64,000 nucleotides of DNA from JAFKKS01 sp050187875 (GCA_050187875.1 JBFWXB010000011.1:41778-105777); one strand, 5' to 3'; shown: positions 35,765 through 44,767, numbered from the stretch's first letter. Made by a program: numbers and translations. The notes: generated from the sequence alone by a model not told the origin.

Positions 35765-36454
35765 ATGAATTTTCGAAACCGCCACATCGTCGTCACCGGC
35801 GGCACAGGGGCGCTCGGCAGCGCCGTCGTTCGCGCGCTCGCCGAAGCCGGCGCGACATGCCATGTGCCGACGCACCGCGCGCCGGAGAACGAAGCCGTTG
35901 ATCGGCATGGGACGCGCGTCGTCTTGTCCGGTCCGGTGGCGCTCGACGATGCGGAGGCGGTCGCGCGTTATTACGCGGCGCTGCCGGCGTTGTGGGCGTC
36001 GATCCACATCGCCGGCGGCTTTGCCGCCGGCGCGCTTGCAGAAGCTGACGATGCGACGTTGCGCGCGCAGATCGACATGAATCTGATGACGTGCCTCTAT
36101 TGCTGCCGCGGCGCCGTGCGCGCGATGCGCGGCGGCGGACGCATCGTCAATGTCGCGGCGCGCCCGGCATTGGAGTGGCGTTCCGGCGCCGGCATGGTCG
36201 CTTATGCGGCGAGCAAAGCCGCCGTCGCGGCGCTCACTGCGGCCCTCGCCGAAGAAGTCGCGCAGCAGAACATTCTCGTCAACGCCGTGGCGCCCTCGAT
36301 CATGGACACGCCCGCGAACCGCAAGGCGATGCCGAAGGCCGATTTTTCCGCCTGGCCCAAGGTCGAAGAGGTGGCGCGCACGATCCTCTTCCTCGCCTCG
36401 CCGGAAAACACCGTCACGCGCGGCGCGATCGTGCCGGTTTACGGCCGGTCGTGA
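35765..36454 (+). CDS. Short-chain dehydrogenase/reductase (SDR), atypical active site
   Basis: A 229-residue SDR with the cofactor loop TGGTGALG (11-18) and the catalytic YAASK (Y147, K151). The position where classical SDRs carry the catalytic Ser reads NVAARPAL, so an Ala seems to replace it, as in the quinoid dihydropteridine reductase-like subgroup. The C-terminal VTRGAIVPVYGRS is the usual end of this group. It probably reduces or oxidises a small carbonyl substrate with NAD(P)H; the substrate is not visible. GGAGTCGCT precedes the ATG. The gene stands alone between two palindromic repeats. Confidence 0.88.
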   Translation: MNFRNRHIVVTGGTGALGSAVVRALAEAGATCHVPTHRAPENEAVDRHGTRVVLSGPVALDDAEAVARYYAALPALWASIHIAGGFAAGALAEADDATLRAQIDMNLMTCLYCCRGAVRAMRGGGRIVNVAARPALEWRSGAGMVAYAASKAAVAALTAALAEEVAQQNILVNAVAPSIMDTPANRKAMPKADFSAWPKVEEVARTILFLASPENTVTRGAIVPVYGRS

Positions 36455-36467
36455 GACCCTGCTGATC

Positions 36468-36575
36468 CGTCACCCTGAGGCGCGAGGCGGCGAAGCCGCC
36501 GAGCCTCGAAGGGCGACGGCCCGTGCCTTGGCCATCCTTCAAGACCCTCGCTCCGCTCGGGCACCTCAGGATGAC
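36468..36575. repeat. REP-type element (CGTCACCCTGAGG...CCTCAGGATGACG type)
   Basis: CGTCACCCTGAGGCGCGAGG and GGGCACCTCAGGATGACGG form the outer arms, with GGCGGCGAAGCCGCCG and a CTCGCTCCGCTCGGG hairpin inside. This type is well known from intergenic regions of Rhizobiales genomes. It occurs only once in this window. Confidence 0.8.
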
Positions 36576-36701
36576 GGCAGGGCGTGCGGCGCAGGGCCCA
36601 TCGGCATGCATTTGGCCGGGTAGACAAACCGGCCCCGGCGCGCGACACAGAGAGCTGCCGCGCCCTCTGCGCGTGCGAAATCTTGCTGGGAGAAGCCTTT
36701 C

Positions 36702-37874
36702 ATGCCTGGTCCGTTGGCCGGTGTCCGCGTGCTCGAACTCGCCCGTATCCTTGCCGGTCCGTGGGCGGGGCAAATCCTCGCCGATCTCGGCGCCGACGTG
36801 ATCAAGGTGGAGCGCAAGGGCGCGGGCGACGATACCCGCGGCTGGGGCCCGCCCTTCATCGAGGGCACGGACGGCAGCCATCTCGGCGCCGCTTACTTCC
36901 ACGCCACCAATCGCGGCAAGCGATCGATCGAGGCCGATTTCGAGACCGAGGAAGGCCAGCGCATCGTGCGCAAGCTCGCGGCGCGCTCGGACGTCCTCAT
37001 TGAGAACTTCAAGGTCGGCGGCCTCGCCAAGTTCAAGCTCGATTACAAGAGCCTCGCGCCGGACAATCCGCGGCTGATCTATTGCTCGGTCACCGGCTTC
37101 GGCCAGGACGGGCCCTATGCGCCGCGCGCCGGCTACGACCTGATGGCGCAAGGGATGGGCGGCATCATGGGCGTCACCGGCTTTCCCGACGGCGAGCCGA
37201 CGCGCATCGGCATCCCGATCGCCGACATCTTCACCGGCGTCTATTCCGCGGTCGGCATCCTCGCGGCGCTCAAGCAGCGCGAGACGACCGGCAAGGGCTG
37301 CTTTGTCGACACCGCGCTCCTCGACAGCCAAGTCGGCGTGCTCGCCAACCAGGCGATGAATTTCCTCGCCTCGGGCGACGTGCCGCAGCGCATCGGCAAC
37401 GCGCATCCGAACGTCGTGCCCTATCAGGTGTTCGCGACGGCCGACGGCCACGTGATCGTCGCCGTCGGCAACGACCGGCAGTTCGCGAAATTCTGCGAGG
37501 TCTTGGGCGTGCCGGCCCTTGCGCAGGAGGCGGACTACAAGACCAACACCGACCGTCTGAAGAACCGGCCGGCGTTGATCGCCACGCTCGCGCCGCTGGT
37601 CGCGAAGCTTCCGCGCGGCACGCTGCTCGATAAGCTCGAGGCGGTGCAGGTGCCGTCGGGGCCGATCAACATGCTCGACCAGGTGTTCGCCAATCCGCAG
37701 GTGATCCATCGCGGCATGAAGCTATCGCTCAAGAACGCTGCGGCCAAGGGCGGCACAATCCCCGGCGTGCGCACACCGGTAATGATCGACGGCGCGCCGA
37801 TGGCGTCGGAACGCTGCGCACCGCGGCTCGGGGAGCACACGGCGGAAGTGCTGCGGGAGATTGGGGAGGGGTGA
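36702..37874 (+). CDS. CaiB/BaiF family (class III) CoA-transferase
   Basis: A 390-residue family III CoA-transferase. It starts PLAGVRVLELARILAGPWAG and has LGADVIKVERKGAGDDTRGW, the catalytic Asp D146 in GYDLMAQGMGG, RIGIPIADIFTGVYSAVGIL, and RIGNAHPNVVPYQVFATADG. These enzymes move CoA between carboxylic acids through aspartyl-CoA intermediates. The subgroup with ERKGAGDDTRGWGPPF is often annotated as succinyl- or formyl-CoA transferase; the true acids are unknown. It is convergent with malonyl-CoA decarboxylase, which raises the possibility that it activates malonate, but that is only a guess. Confidence 0.9.
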   Translation: MPGPLAGVRVLELARILAGPWAGQILADLGADVIKVERKGAGDDTRGWGPPFIEGTDGSHLGAAYFHATNRGKRSIEADFETEEGQRIVRKLAARSDVLIENFKVGGLAKFKLDYKSLAPDNPRLIYCSVTGFGQDGPYAPRAGYDLMAQGMGGIMGVTGFPDGEPTRIGIPIADIFTGVYSAVGILAALKQRETTGKGCFVDTALLDSQVGVLANQAMNFLASGDVPQRIGNAHPNVVPYQVFATADGHVIVAVGNDRQFAKFCEVLGVPALAQEADYKTNTDRLKNRPALIATLAPLVAKLPRGTLLDKLEAVQVPSGPINMLDQVFANPQVIHRGMKLSLKNAAAKGGTIPGVRTPVMIDGAPMASERCAPRLGEHTAEVLREIGEG

Positions 37875-37884
37875 GGCGGTTCTT

Positions 37885-37995
37885 TACCTCCCCTTGAAAA
37901 GGGGAGGTCGGATTGCGCAGCAATCCGGGTGGGGATCGTGGGCGACGACGCGAAAAGATGACCCCCACCCCGACCCTCCCCCTTTCAGGGGGAGG
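37885..37995. repeat. Inverted repeat of the ACCTCCCC...GGGGAGG type
   Basis: TACCTCCCCTTGAAAAGGGG is mirrored by CCCTCCCCCTTTCAGGGGGA with CAATCCGGGTGGGGATCG and CCCCCACCCCGACCC between. It is related in design to the elements at 20905 and 56945 and lies between convergent genes. Confidence 0.85.
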
Positions 37996-38006
37996 AAGAA
38001 GAGCCC

Positions 38007-39377
38007 TCACCCCGTGACCGGGACGACCTCGCGCGGCGCGGCGCGCGAGAGGCGCTTGACCGCATTCGACGCGACAATGGTGCGGTTCTCGGCATAGGCC
38101 TCGTGGTTCTTCTCGATATCGTCGAGGTCGTAGAGGTAATTCACCATGAGCCCGTGCGCCTGCTTCAGGCCGCGTTCCGACGTGTCGCCGAGCCAGTTGA
38201 TGCGCTCGAGCCGCGCGCCGTTGCCGAGATGGAAGCGGGCGACGGAATCGACCGGCGTGCCGCGCGCGTTGCGCGCATGCATGAAGTAGTAGCCGGCCGC
38301 GCGCAGCAGCGGCTCGCGCACCGGATCGCGCAGCCGCGGGTCCTGCCACCAGTCCGGCGTGTCGAGGTTGGCGAGGATCGCCTGATCCTCGGGCGTCAGC
38401 ACAGCGGAGTTCTCGACGTTGATCTCGCGCTTGAGCCAGCCCGCGAAATTCGGCACCGGCGAGAGCGTGACGAAGGTCGAGAGGCGCGGGAATTCGCGGC
38501 AAATCTCTTCCACCACCTGCTTGATAAGGAAGCTGCCGAACGACACGCCGCCGAGGCCGCGCTGGCAGTTCGAGATCGAATAGAAGACCGCCGTCGTTGC
38601 CTTCTCCGGCGGCAACGGATCGCGGCCATCCACCAGGATCGGCGCGATGGCGTCGGGAATCTCGCTCGTCAGCGCGACCTCGACGAAGATGAGCGGCTCG
38701 TCGACCAGCGCCGGATGAAAGAAGGCGTAGCAGCGCCGGTCCGGCATATCGATGCGGCGGCGCAGGTCGTTCCAGTCGCGGATGCGATGCACCGCCTCGT
38801 AATGGATGATCTTTTCGAGGATGATCGCCGGGGTCGACCAGTCGATCCGCTGCAGCACCAGGAAGCCACGGTTGAACCACGACGAAAAGAGGTGGCGGAA
38901 ATCGTCGTCGACCGCGGAGAGGTCCTTGCGGCGTCCGACCGCATCCATCAATTGCTCGCGCATCGCCACGAGCGAAGCGGTGCCGCCGGGGGCGAGATTG
39001 AGGCGGCGGAACAGTTCCTGCCGGCGCGGCTCGGCAGCGCCATGCAGTTCGGCGACGGTGTCGTCACTCGGATTTTTCTGCCAAGCCTCGACCGCGCCGG
39101 CGAGACGGCCGGCATCGGGCCCGAAATGCTGTGCCAGCGCCTCGAAAAAGGCGACGCGCGGGCCGGTCTTGAGCTCGCTGTAACGGGAGAGGATATCGCG
39201 CGCGCGGGCAACGCCCGACGCTTCGCCGCGGCCGGAGAGAAGCTCTTCGCAGGCTTCGACAATGCCGTCGTCGCGCGTGCCGGCTCCGCGGCGATTGCCG
39301 GCCCGGTCCAGGAGCGAGCGGCCACGATCCGTGATCGTTTGCAGGAGCTCGCCGAAGAAAGACGTGTTCATCGCCAT
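38007..39377 (-). CDS. Malonyl-CoA decarboxylase
   Basis: A 456-residue protein of the MCD family, which converts malonyl-CoA to acetyl-CoA and CO2. Seen are the helical N-terminal domain (SFFGELLQTITDRGRSLL, YSELKTGPRVAFFEALAQHF) and the GNAT-like catalytic domain with FFHPALVDEPLIFVEVAL, FYSISNCQRGLGGVSFGSFL, FVTLSPVPNFAGWL and VARFHLGNGARLERINWLGD. The pair of Mets at 39377 and 39371 is the likely start, by comparison with relatives. The open frame reaches 39446, but a GGGGCGG/CCGCCCC hairpin lies just upstream at 39451-39478. It follows a TRAP transporter operon on the same strand, an arrangement known from malonate-utilisation clusters. Confidence 0.93.
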   Translation of the reverse strand: MAMNTSFFGELLQTITDRGRSLLDRAGNRRGAGTRDDGIVEACEELLSGRGEASGVARARDILSRYSELKTGPRVAFFEALAQHFGPDAGRLAGAVEAWQKNPSDDTVAELHGAAEPRRQELFRRLNLAPGGTASLVAMREQLMDAVGRRKDLSAVDDDFRHLFSSWFNRGFLVLQRIDWSTPAIILEKIIHYEAVHRIRDWNDLRRRIDMPDRRCYAFFHPALVDEPLIFVEVALTSEIPDAIAPILVDGRDPLPPEKATTAVFYSISNCQRGLGGVSFGSFLIKQVVEEICREFPRLSTFVTLSPVPNFAGWLKREINVENSAVLTPEDQAILANLDTPDWWQDPRLRDPVREPLLRAAGYYFMHARNARGTPVDSVARFHLGNGARLERINWLGDTSERGLKQAHGLMVNYLYDLDDIEKNHEAYAENRTIVASNAVKRLSRAAPREVVPVTG

Positions 39378-39485
39378 GGAAATGCGCACCGATCGTCGCT
39401 GCCAGAGATCATGTCCGGACCATTCGATGAACTGCCGTTTTAGCAAATTTGGGGCGGCTCCGAAATCGACACCGCCCCGTGTGGA

Positions 39486-40805
39486 CTAATGCTTGACGAC
39501 CCCCATCAGGTGATCCGGAAGCCATGTGGCGATCTCGGGGAAAATGCACAAGATGAGAATCGCGAGCATCATGCATGCGACATAGGGAATGGTCCCCCAC
39601 ATCACTTTTGTGACAGGCACGTCCGGCGCGATCGAATTGACGATGTAGATGTTGAGGCCGACCGGCGGGTGGATGAGGCCGATCTCCATATTGATGGTGA
39701 TGATCACCCCGAACCACACCGGGTCGAACCCGGCCGCGGTGATGATCGGCAAGAGGATCGGCGCCGTCATCAGGATGATGGCGGCCGGCGGAATGAAGAA
39801 GCCCGACACCAGCAGGAACAGATTGATCAGCAGCATCAACACCCAGCGGTTGACGTGCATGTCGGCGATGGCCTGCGCCAGCGTCTGCGTCAGGTAGAGT
39901 GACGTCAGCATGTAGCCGAAGAGCACCGCCGCGCCGATGATCATCAGGATCATCACGGATTCGCGGGTGGTATCGCGCAAGATCTGCCACCACGCCGCCG
40001 GCGTCCACATCCGGTAGATGATGATCGCGAGGAGAACGCAGAGTGCCGCGCCGACGCCCGCGGCCTCCGAAGGCGTCGCGACGCCGCCATAGAGCACGTA
40101 CATCACGCCGACGATGATGACGATGAACGGCGCGATCTTCGGGATCGACTCGAACTTCTGCTTCCAGGAATAGCGGAAATTGGCCGCATGGGAGCGGAAG
40201 CCGCGCTTCCAGATGATGAACAGCGTCCACAGGATGAAGAGGCTGGTGAGCAGCAGGCCGGGCAAAACGCCGGCCAGGAACAACCGGCCGATCGAGGTCT
40301 CGGTGGCGATGCCGTAAAGGATGAAGGTGATCGACGGCGGGATCAGAATGCCGAGCGTTCCGCCGGCGCAGATCGAGCCGGTCGCGACATCGTCCGGATA
40401 GCCGCGGCGGCGCATTTCCGGGATGCCCATGCGCCCGATCGCCGCGCAGCAGGCGGGCGAGGAGCCGGTGAGGGCGGCGAAGATCGAGCACGCGCCGATG
40501 TTCGAGATCACGAGGCCGCCGGGCACGCGGTAAAGCCAGCGGTCGAGCGCCTCGTAGAGGTCCTTGCCGGCCGGCGAGGAGCCGATCGCGGCGCCCATCA
40601 TCACGAACATCGGGATCGAGACGAGCGTGAAATCGTTGAGGCCGCCGTAAAAGGTCTCGGCGGCGACGCGCAGCGCATCGACGCCTTGAAAGATCACCAG
40701 GAAGCTGATGGCGATGGCGCCGAGCCCGAAGGCGACCGGCGCGCCGGACAGCAGCACCACCAGCGTGACGGCGAGGACGATGGCGCCTTGGACCGGAGGG
40801 CTCAT
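39486..40805 (-). CDS. TRAP transporter large permease (DctM/MatM type)
   Basis: A 439-residue inner-membrane protein with about 12 helices of the DctM family: GAPVAFGLGAIAISFLV, FTLVSIPMFVMMGAAIGSSP, GNISLAAL-like SSPACCAAIGRMGIPEM, GGTLGILIPPSITFILYG, and near the end GLIHPPVGLNIYIVNSIA. It carries the Na+-coupled substrate path of a TRAP transporter. Its ATG overlaps the stop of the small-permease gene (ATGA). The substrate is unknown; the neighbouring malonyl-CoA decarboxylase suggests malonate or another C3-C4 dicarboxylate. Confidence 0.95.
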   Translation of the reverse strand: MSPPVQGAIVLAVTLVVLLSGAPVAFGLGAIAISFLVIFQGVDALRVAAETFYGGLNDFTLVSIPMFVMMGAAIGSSPAGKDLYEALDRWLYRVPGGLVISNIGACSIFAALTGSSPACCAAIGRMGIPEMRRRGYPDDVATGSICAGGTLGILIPPSITFILYGIATETSIGRLFLAGVLPGLLLTSLFILWTLFIIWKRGFRSHAANFRYSWKQKFESIPKIAPFIVIIVGVMYVLYGGVATPSEAAGVGAALCVLLAIIIYRMWTPAAWWQILRDTTRESVMILMIIGAAVLFGYMLTSLYLTQTLAQAIADMHVNRWVLMLLINLFLLVSGFFIPPAAIILMTAPILLPIITAAGFDPVWFGVIITINMEIGLIHPPVGLNIYIVNSIAPDVPVTKVMWGTIPYVACMMLAILILCIFPEIATWLPDHLMGVVKH

Positions 40806-41359
40806 ACGCCAGCCCCGTGTCCGAGATGCTCGCTCACGTCATGTCCGGCATCGCCGGGCTTAAGTCCGAAAGGCGGGGCACGGCCGGTCAAGAGGTTATA
40901 AATCTCCGCCACATACTGCAGCGAGAGAATACCCAGCCCAATCGGCATCGCGCCATAGGGAATCCACATCCGCGCGCGCCACATCGTGTCGGAGACCCAG
41001 CGCTCGGTCCACGCCTCGTGCCAGAACTGAAACGTCAGCACGGTCATCACCGCGCAGAAGCCGAAGGCCATGAAGGAGGAAACGACGGCGAGCCAGAAGC
41101 GCCCCCGCCCCTGCAGATACTGCGGCAGCACGTCGACATTCACGTGGCCGCGATTGAGCAGGAGATAGGGGCTGCCGATGAAGGTCGCGGCGACGAGGCT
41201 GTAGGTCGTGAAATCGGTCTGCCAGATCGTGTTCTGATTGAGCACATAGCGCACGAACACCATGTGGCAGACAACCAGGACGCCGGCGGCGATCAGCGCC
41301 GCGGCAATAATTCCGCAAATCTGCGAAATGCGGGTGATGATACGAACGTAAAGGTCCAT
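40802..41359 (-). CDS. TRAP transporter small permease (DctQ type)
   Basis: A 185-residue membrane protein with four predicted helices: ISQICGIIAAALIAAGVLV, the FTTYSLVAATFIGSPYLL region with RGHVNVDVLP (a DctQ hallmark), WLAVVSSFMAFGFCAVMTV and the final WIPYGAMPIGLGILSLQY. It forms a complex with the large permease. ATG 41359 is chosen over the ORF start at 41404 because GGGAGGG lies just upstream and the residues before it are not conserved. Confidence 0.93.
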   Translation of the reverse strand: MDLYVRIITRISQICGIIAAALIAAGVLVVCHMVFVRYVLNQNTIWQTDFTTYSLVAATFIGSPYLLLNRGHVNVDVLPQYLQGRGRFWLAVVSSFMAFGFCAVMTVLTFQFWHEAWTERWVSDTMWRARMWIPYGAMPIGLGILSLQYVAEIYNLLTGRAPPFGLKPGDAGHDVSEHLGHGAGV

Positions 41360-41392
41360 GCGCCCTCCCCTCGGCATGGCGTATGACAAGAA

Positions 41393-41414
41393 CGCGCGGC
41401 GCATTGGCCGCGCG
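41393..41414 (-). terminator. Intercistronic hairpin between TRAP binding-protein and small-permease genes
   Basis: CGCGCGGC pairs with GCCGCGCG around a six-base loop. There is no strong T run on the minus strand. Such hairpins after binding-protein genes usually protect or attenuate the message so that the periplasmic protein is made in excess. Confidence 0.5.
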
Positions 41415-41423
41415 CCCTTGTTC

Positions 41424-42419
41424 TCACTTCACGGCGAGCGCCTCGTCGATCAGCTTCTTGCCGTCCGGCACTTCTTCCGCGAACTGCTTGTAGGAGCTTT
41501 CCTGCGCGACCTTGATCCAGGCATCGTATTCCTCAGGCGTCAGCGTCGCGACTTCAACGTTGTGCTCCTTGAATATCTTGACGAGCTTGTCGTCGAGACC
41601 CTTCGTCGCCTGCTTGAAGAAGTCTTCCGACTTCTTGCCGGCTTTCAGCAGGGCTTCCTGCTGTTCTTTCTTCAGGCTGTCGAAGCGCTTCTTCGACATC
41701 AGCACCGGCTCATACATGAACCAGAGCGCGTTGTCGCCCGGCGCGGTGATGCACTTCACCTGCTCGTAGATGCGGAAGGACACGAAGCTGCCGCTCGACG
41801 TGTCGGTCGCGTCGGCAACGCCGGTCTGCAGCGCATTATAGACTTCGTTCGACGGCACCGAGACGATCGAAGCGCCGGCATGCTGCCACATCGCCGCGAA
41901 GGTCGGCCCGGCGGAGCGGATCTTGAGGCCCTTCATGTCGGAGGGCTTGCGGATGCAGCCGGATTTCGAGGCGACCGCGCCGGCAAGCCAAGCGTCCGCG
42001 AGAACCTTGACGCCCGCTTTTTCGATGCGCGCCTTGATGTCTTTCATGAATTGCGAATCGTTCATGCGCGCTGCGCGATCATGGCTGCGCACCAGACCCG
42101 GCATCAAAGTCGCGCCGAAAGCGCGCACTTTGCCGCTCGCGTAGTCGAGCGGGAACGACGACATGTCGAGCTGGCCGTTGACCATCGCGTTCCACTGCTC
42201 GTTCGGCTTGAACAGCGACGCGCCGGGATAAACCTGGATCGTCAGGCCGACATTCGCCGCCTGCACTTCGCGCGCGATGATCTGCACCATCTCGTCGCGC
42301 GCATCGCCTTTGCCGCCCGGAAACTGGTGCGAGGCCTTGAGAACAGTCTGCGCCCCCGCGGTCGCCGACAGCGCCAGCATGAGCGCGGCGCTCGCTACGG
42401 CGGTCGAGATCGTCTTCAT
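41424..42419 (-). CDS. TRAP transporter substrate-binding protein (DctP family)
   Basis: A 331-residue periplasmic protein with a signal peptide (1-23, ending ATAGAQ). DctP motifs follow: VLKASHQFPGGKGD, GLTIQVYPGASLF, MVNGQLDMSSFPL, the SKSGCIRKPSDMKGLKIRSA region containing the carboxylate-binding Arg, and GVADATDTSSGSF. It captures an organic acid in the periplasm for the DctQ/DctM complex. GGAGGAG precedes ATG 42419 by five bases; the longer ORF to 42632 is not supported. Being first in the TRAP-MCD operon, it should have the promoter between it and the repeat at 42576-42670. Confidence 0.94.
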   Translation of the reverse strand: MKTISTAVASAALMLALSATAGAQTVLKASHQFPGGKGDARDEMVQIIAREVQAANVGLTIQVYPGASLFKPNEQWNAMVNGQLDMSSFPLDYASGKVRAFGATLMPGLVRSHDRAARMNDSQFMKDIKARIEKAGVKVLADAWLAGAVASKSGCIRKPSDMKGLKIRSAGPTFAAMWQHAGASIVSVPSNEVYNALQTGVADATDTSSGSFVSFRIYEQVKCITAPGDNALWFMYEPVLMSKKRFDSLKKEQQEALLKAGKKSEDFFKQATKGLDDKLVKIFKEHNVEVATLTPEEYDAWIKVAQESSYKQFAEEVPDGKKLIDEALAVK

Positions 42420-42575
42420 CGAAACTCCTCCCTGAATGTTATGGCTGTCGCCTTGGTGCTTACTGGACCGCAGTCGGTCAATCTTGTCAAAACCTTGCCC
42501 GCAATCGTCGCGCCTTGCGACGAAAGTAGCAGGCCGCGCAGCGTCAAAATCCGAGCACGGCCCGGGGCCATCGTT

Positions 42576-42670
42576 CGTCGTCCCCGCGAAGGCGGGCATC
42601 CAGTACGCCGCAGCCTCTCTACGAAATCGCAATGCAGGGGTTACTGGGTCCCCGCCTTCGCGGGGACGAC
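42576..42670. repeat. REP-type palindrome pair (GTCGTCCCCGCGAAGGCGGG type)
   Basis: CGTCGTCCCCGCGAAGGCGG at the left and GGGTCCCCGCCTTCGCGGGG with ACGAC at the right. Together with the weakly structured sequence 42420-42575 it fills the gap between the dehydrogenase and the TRAP operon, both on the minus strand. Confidence 0.85.
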
Positions 42671-42706
42671 CCCTCAGCAGCTTGCCCCGGAACCGCGCTC
42701 AACGGC

Positions 42707-43687
42707 TTACTTGAAAACTTCCGGGTTGACCGCGTTTTCCTTAATCGGCGCGCCGTCAAGCACGCTGAGCGCGTTGCGTACGGCGGTTGCGCCCATGCGC
42801 GCCATCGACTCCTGCGTCACGCCGGCAAGATGCGGAGCGACGACGACATTTTCGAGCTTCAGCAGCGGATGATCGACGGACGCCGGCTCCTTCTCGAACA
42901 CGTCGATGCCGGCGCCGGCGATCTTGCCCCCTGCCAGGACATCGAACAGCGCCTTCTCGTTGACGATGCCGCCGCGCGCGGTGTTGACGATGACCGCCGT
43001 CGGCTTCATGCGGCCGAGACGCTTGGCGTCGAACATGTCGATCGTCTCGTCATTCTTCGGGCAGTGAACGGTGATGAAATCAGCTTCCGCAATCGCCGCG
43101 TCGAGGTCCTTCACCGGCTCGCAGCCGGCGGCGCGGATGACTTCCGCCTTTACGTAAGGATCGTAGACAAGGACGCGCATGTCGAAGGCGACGGCGCGCT
43201 TGGCAGTGCGCGAGCCGATGCGGCCGAAGCCGACGATCAGCATCGTCTTCTCGAAGAAGTCGACGGGGTAGACCTTGAGCTGATCGCGCCACGTGCCAGC
43301 GCGCACACCGGCATCGTTCTGCGGCATGCGCTTCGCGAGCGTGAACATCATGGCGAACGCCTGCTCGGCGACGGTCGGCGAATTGGCGATGCCGACCGTC
43401 ATCAGCGGGATGCCGCGCTTGGTGAGCGCGGGAACGTCGACCGAGTCGAAGCCGACGCCGATGCGCGCCGCCACCTGCACGCGCGGTCCCGCGTCGAGCT
43501 CCGGGTCGCCGAAGCGGGTCAACGCCAGGATGACGCCATCGACGTCCTTGAGCAGCGCGTGGAAATCCGGCGTCGGCATCAACGGATCGTAGGAGATGGC
43601 CTCGACATCGTCGCGCGAATGCAGAACATCCCAGCCCGCGCGCGCGAGGACGGCGGGCGCGATGATCTTCTTCTTGTTGGTCGCCAT
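42707..43687 (-). CDS. D-isomer-specific 2-hydroxyacid dehydrogenase (PGDH-like)
   Basis: A 326-residue NAD-dependent dehydrogenase. The Rossmann loop is VGFGRIGSRTAKRAVAFDMR, followed by VYDPYVKAE. The catalytic residues are the Arg in NTARGGIVNE, the Glu in DVFEKEP and the His in APHLAGVT. Length and pattern match 3-phosphoglycerate, glyoxylate or hydroxypyruvate reductase-like enzymes; the substrate is not determined. It is divergent from the HpaI-type aldolase gene at 43890, and the two could be regulated together in a sugar-acid pathway (2-oxoacid made by the aldolase, reduced here), which is inference. Confidence 0.9.
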   Translation of the reverse strand: MATNKKKIIAPAVLARAGWDVLHSRDDVEAISYDPLMPTPDFHALLKDVDGVILALTRFGDPELDAGPRVQVAARIGVGFDSVDVPALTKRGIPLMTVGIANSPTVAEQAFAMMFTLAKRMPQNDAGVRAGTWRDQLKVYPVDFFEKTMLIVGFGRIGSRTAKRAVAFDMRVLVYDPYVKAEVIRAAGCEPVKDLDAAIAEADFITVHCPKNDETIDMFDAKRLGRMKPTAVIVNTARGGIVNEKALFDVLAGGKIAGAGIDVFEKEPASVDHPLLKLENVVVAPHLAGVTQESMARMGATAVRNALSVLDGAPIKENAVNPEVFK

Positions 43688-43889
43688 GATTCACTCCCCA
43701 GTGCTGATAGGCGGCGGCCTTGGCGACCGCTTCGATGGGAATCGAGCATAGAGCGCGGCAGGACGGCCGCAAAAGACGGGCCTTTGCTGGTGCCCCATCG
43801 CTTCGAAACTTGCAACATCCATTTGACGCGGGCGGGCCGCCTGCACATGCTATCCGCGCAGCACAACAGGTCTGCCGGAGGAAAAGAAC

Positions 43890-44681
43890 GTGCGCGAGAA
43901 CAAGGTGAAGTCGATCTGGAAGACGGGCGGCGCCGTGGTCAACGGCTGGCTCGGCATCCCGAGCTCCGTCTCAGCGGAGAACATGGCGCATGCCGGCTGG
44001 GACTCACTCGTCATCGACATGCAGCACGGGCTCGTCGACTATTCGAGCGCCGTGCCGATGCTGCAGGCGATTTCCACGACCGACACCGTGCCGCTTGCGC
44101 GCGTGCCGTGGAACCTGCCCGACCTGATGATGAAGACGCTCGATGCCGGCGCCTACGGCATCATCTGCCCGATGATCAACAATCGCGAGGAATGCGAGGA
44201 GTTCGTCGCCAATTGCCGCTATGCGCCGATCGGCCGGCGCAGCTTCGGCCCGACACGAGCGATGTGGTACGCGGGCGCGGACTACCCCAAGCACGCGAAC
44301 GACACGTTGATCACCATGGCGATGGTCGAGACACAAGAGGCGATGGACAATCTCGACGAGATCCTGACGACGCCACATCTCGACGCCGTCTATGTCGGCC
44401 CCGCCGATCTCGGCCTCTCACTCGTCGGCATCGCTGCCGCCGATCCGACGCATGAGACGACGGTCGCTGCGATCAAGAAGATCGCCGAGGCCTGCAAGCG
44501 CCATAAGGTCGTCGCCGGCATCCACTGCTTTGCGCCCGCTTACGCGAAGGAGATGATCAAGCTCGGCTACCAGTTCGTGACGCTCGCAAGCGACAATGCG
44601 CTGCTCGCGAACATGGCGAAGCAAACGGTGGCGCAGATGCGCGAGGGAATGCCGGCCGCCGGCGCGAAAGGACTTTATTGA
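43890..44681 (+). CDS. HpcH/HpaI family aldolase (2-oxoacid aldolase/citrate lyase beta-like)
   Basis: A 263-residue class II aldolase starting at GTG 43890, with GGAGGAAAAGAAC upstream. Motifs: GGAVVNGWLGIPSSVSAENM, VIDMQHGLVDY (catalytic His), RVPWNLPDLMMKTLDAGAYG, MVETQEAMDNLDEIL (metal Glu), and VYVGPADLGLSLVG (metal Asp). These enzymes cleave or form 2-oxo-4-hydroxy acids, as in HpaI (4-hydroxy-2-oxoheptanedioate) or RhmA. The natural substrate here is unknown. It sits divergent to a 2-hydroxyacid dehydrogenase. Confidence 0.92.
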   Translation: MRENKVKSIWKTGGAVVNGWLGIPSSVSAENMAHAGWDSLVIDMQHGLVDYSSAVPMLQAISTTDTVPLARVPWNLPDLMMKTLDAGAYGIICPMINNREECEEFVANCRYAPIGRRSFGPTRAMWYAGADYPKHANDTLITMAMVETQEAMDNLDEILTTPHLDAVYVGPADLGLSLVGIAAADPTHETTVAAIKKIAEACKRHKVVAGIHCFAPAYAKEMIKLGYQFVTLASDNALLANMAKQTVAQMREGMPAAGAKGLY

Positions 44682-44686
44682 GTACG

Positions 44687-44767
44687 CGTCATTGCCGGGC
44701 TTGACCCGGCAATCCATCCTTCGAAAGATTTTTAATGATGGATGCGCGGGTCAAGCCCGCGCATGAC
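44687..44767. repeat. REP-type palindrome (CGTCATTGCCGGGCTTGACC...GGTCAAGCCCGCGCATGAC)
   Basis: Left unit CGTCATTGCCGGGCTTGACC with CGGCAATCCATC, right unit GATGGATGCGCGGGTCAAGC with CCGCGCATGAC. It is almost identical to the copy at 46638 and lies between convergent genes. Confidence 0.88.
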
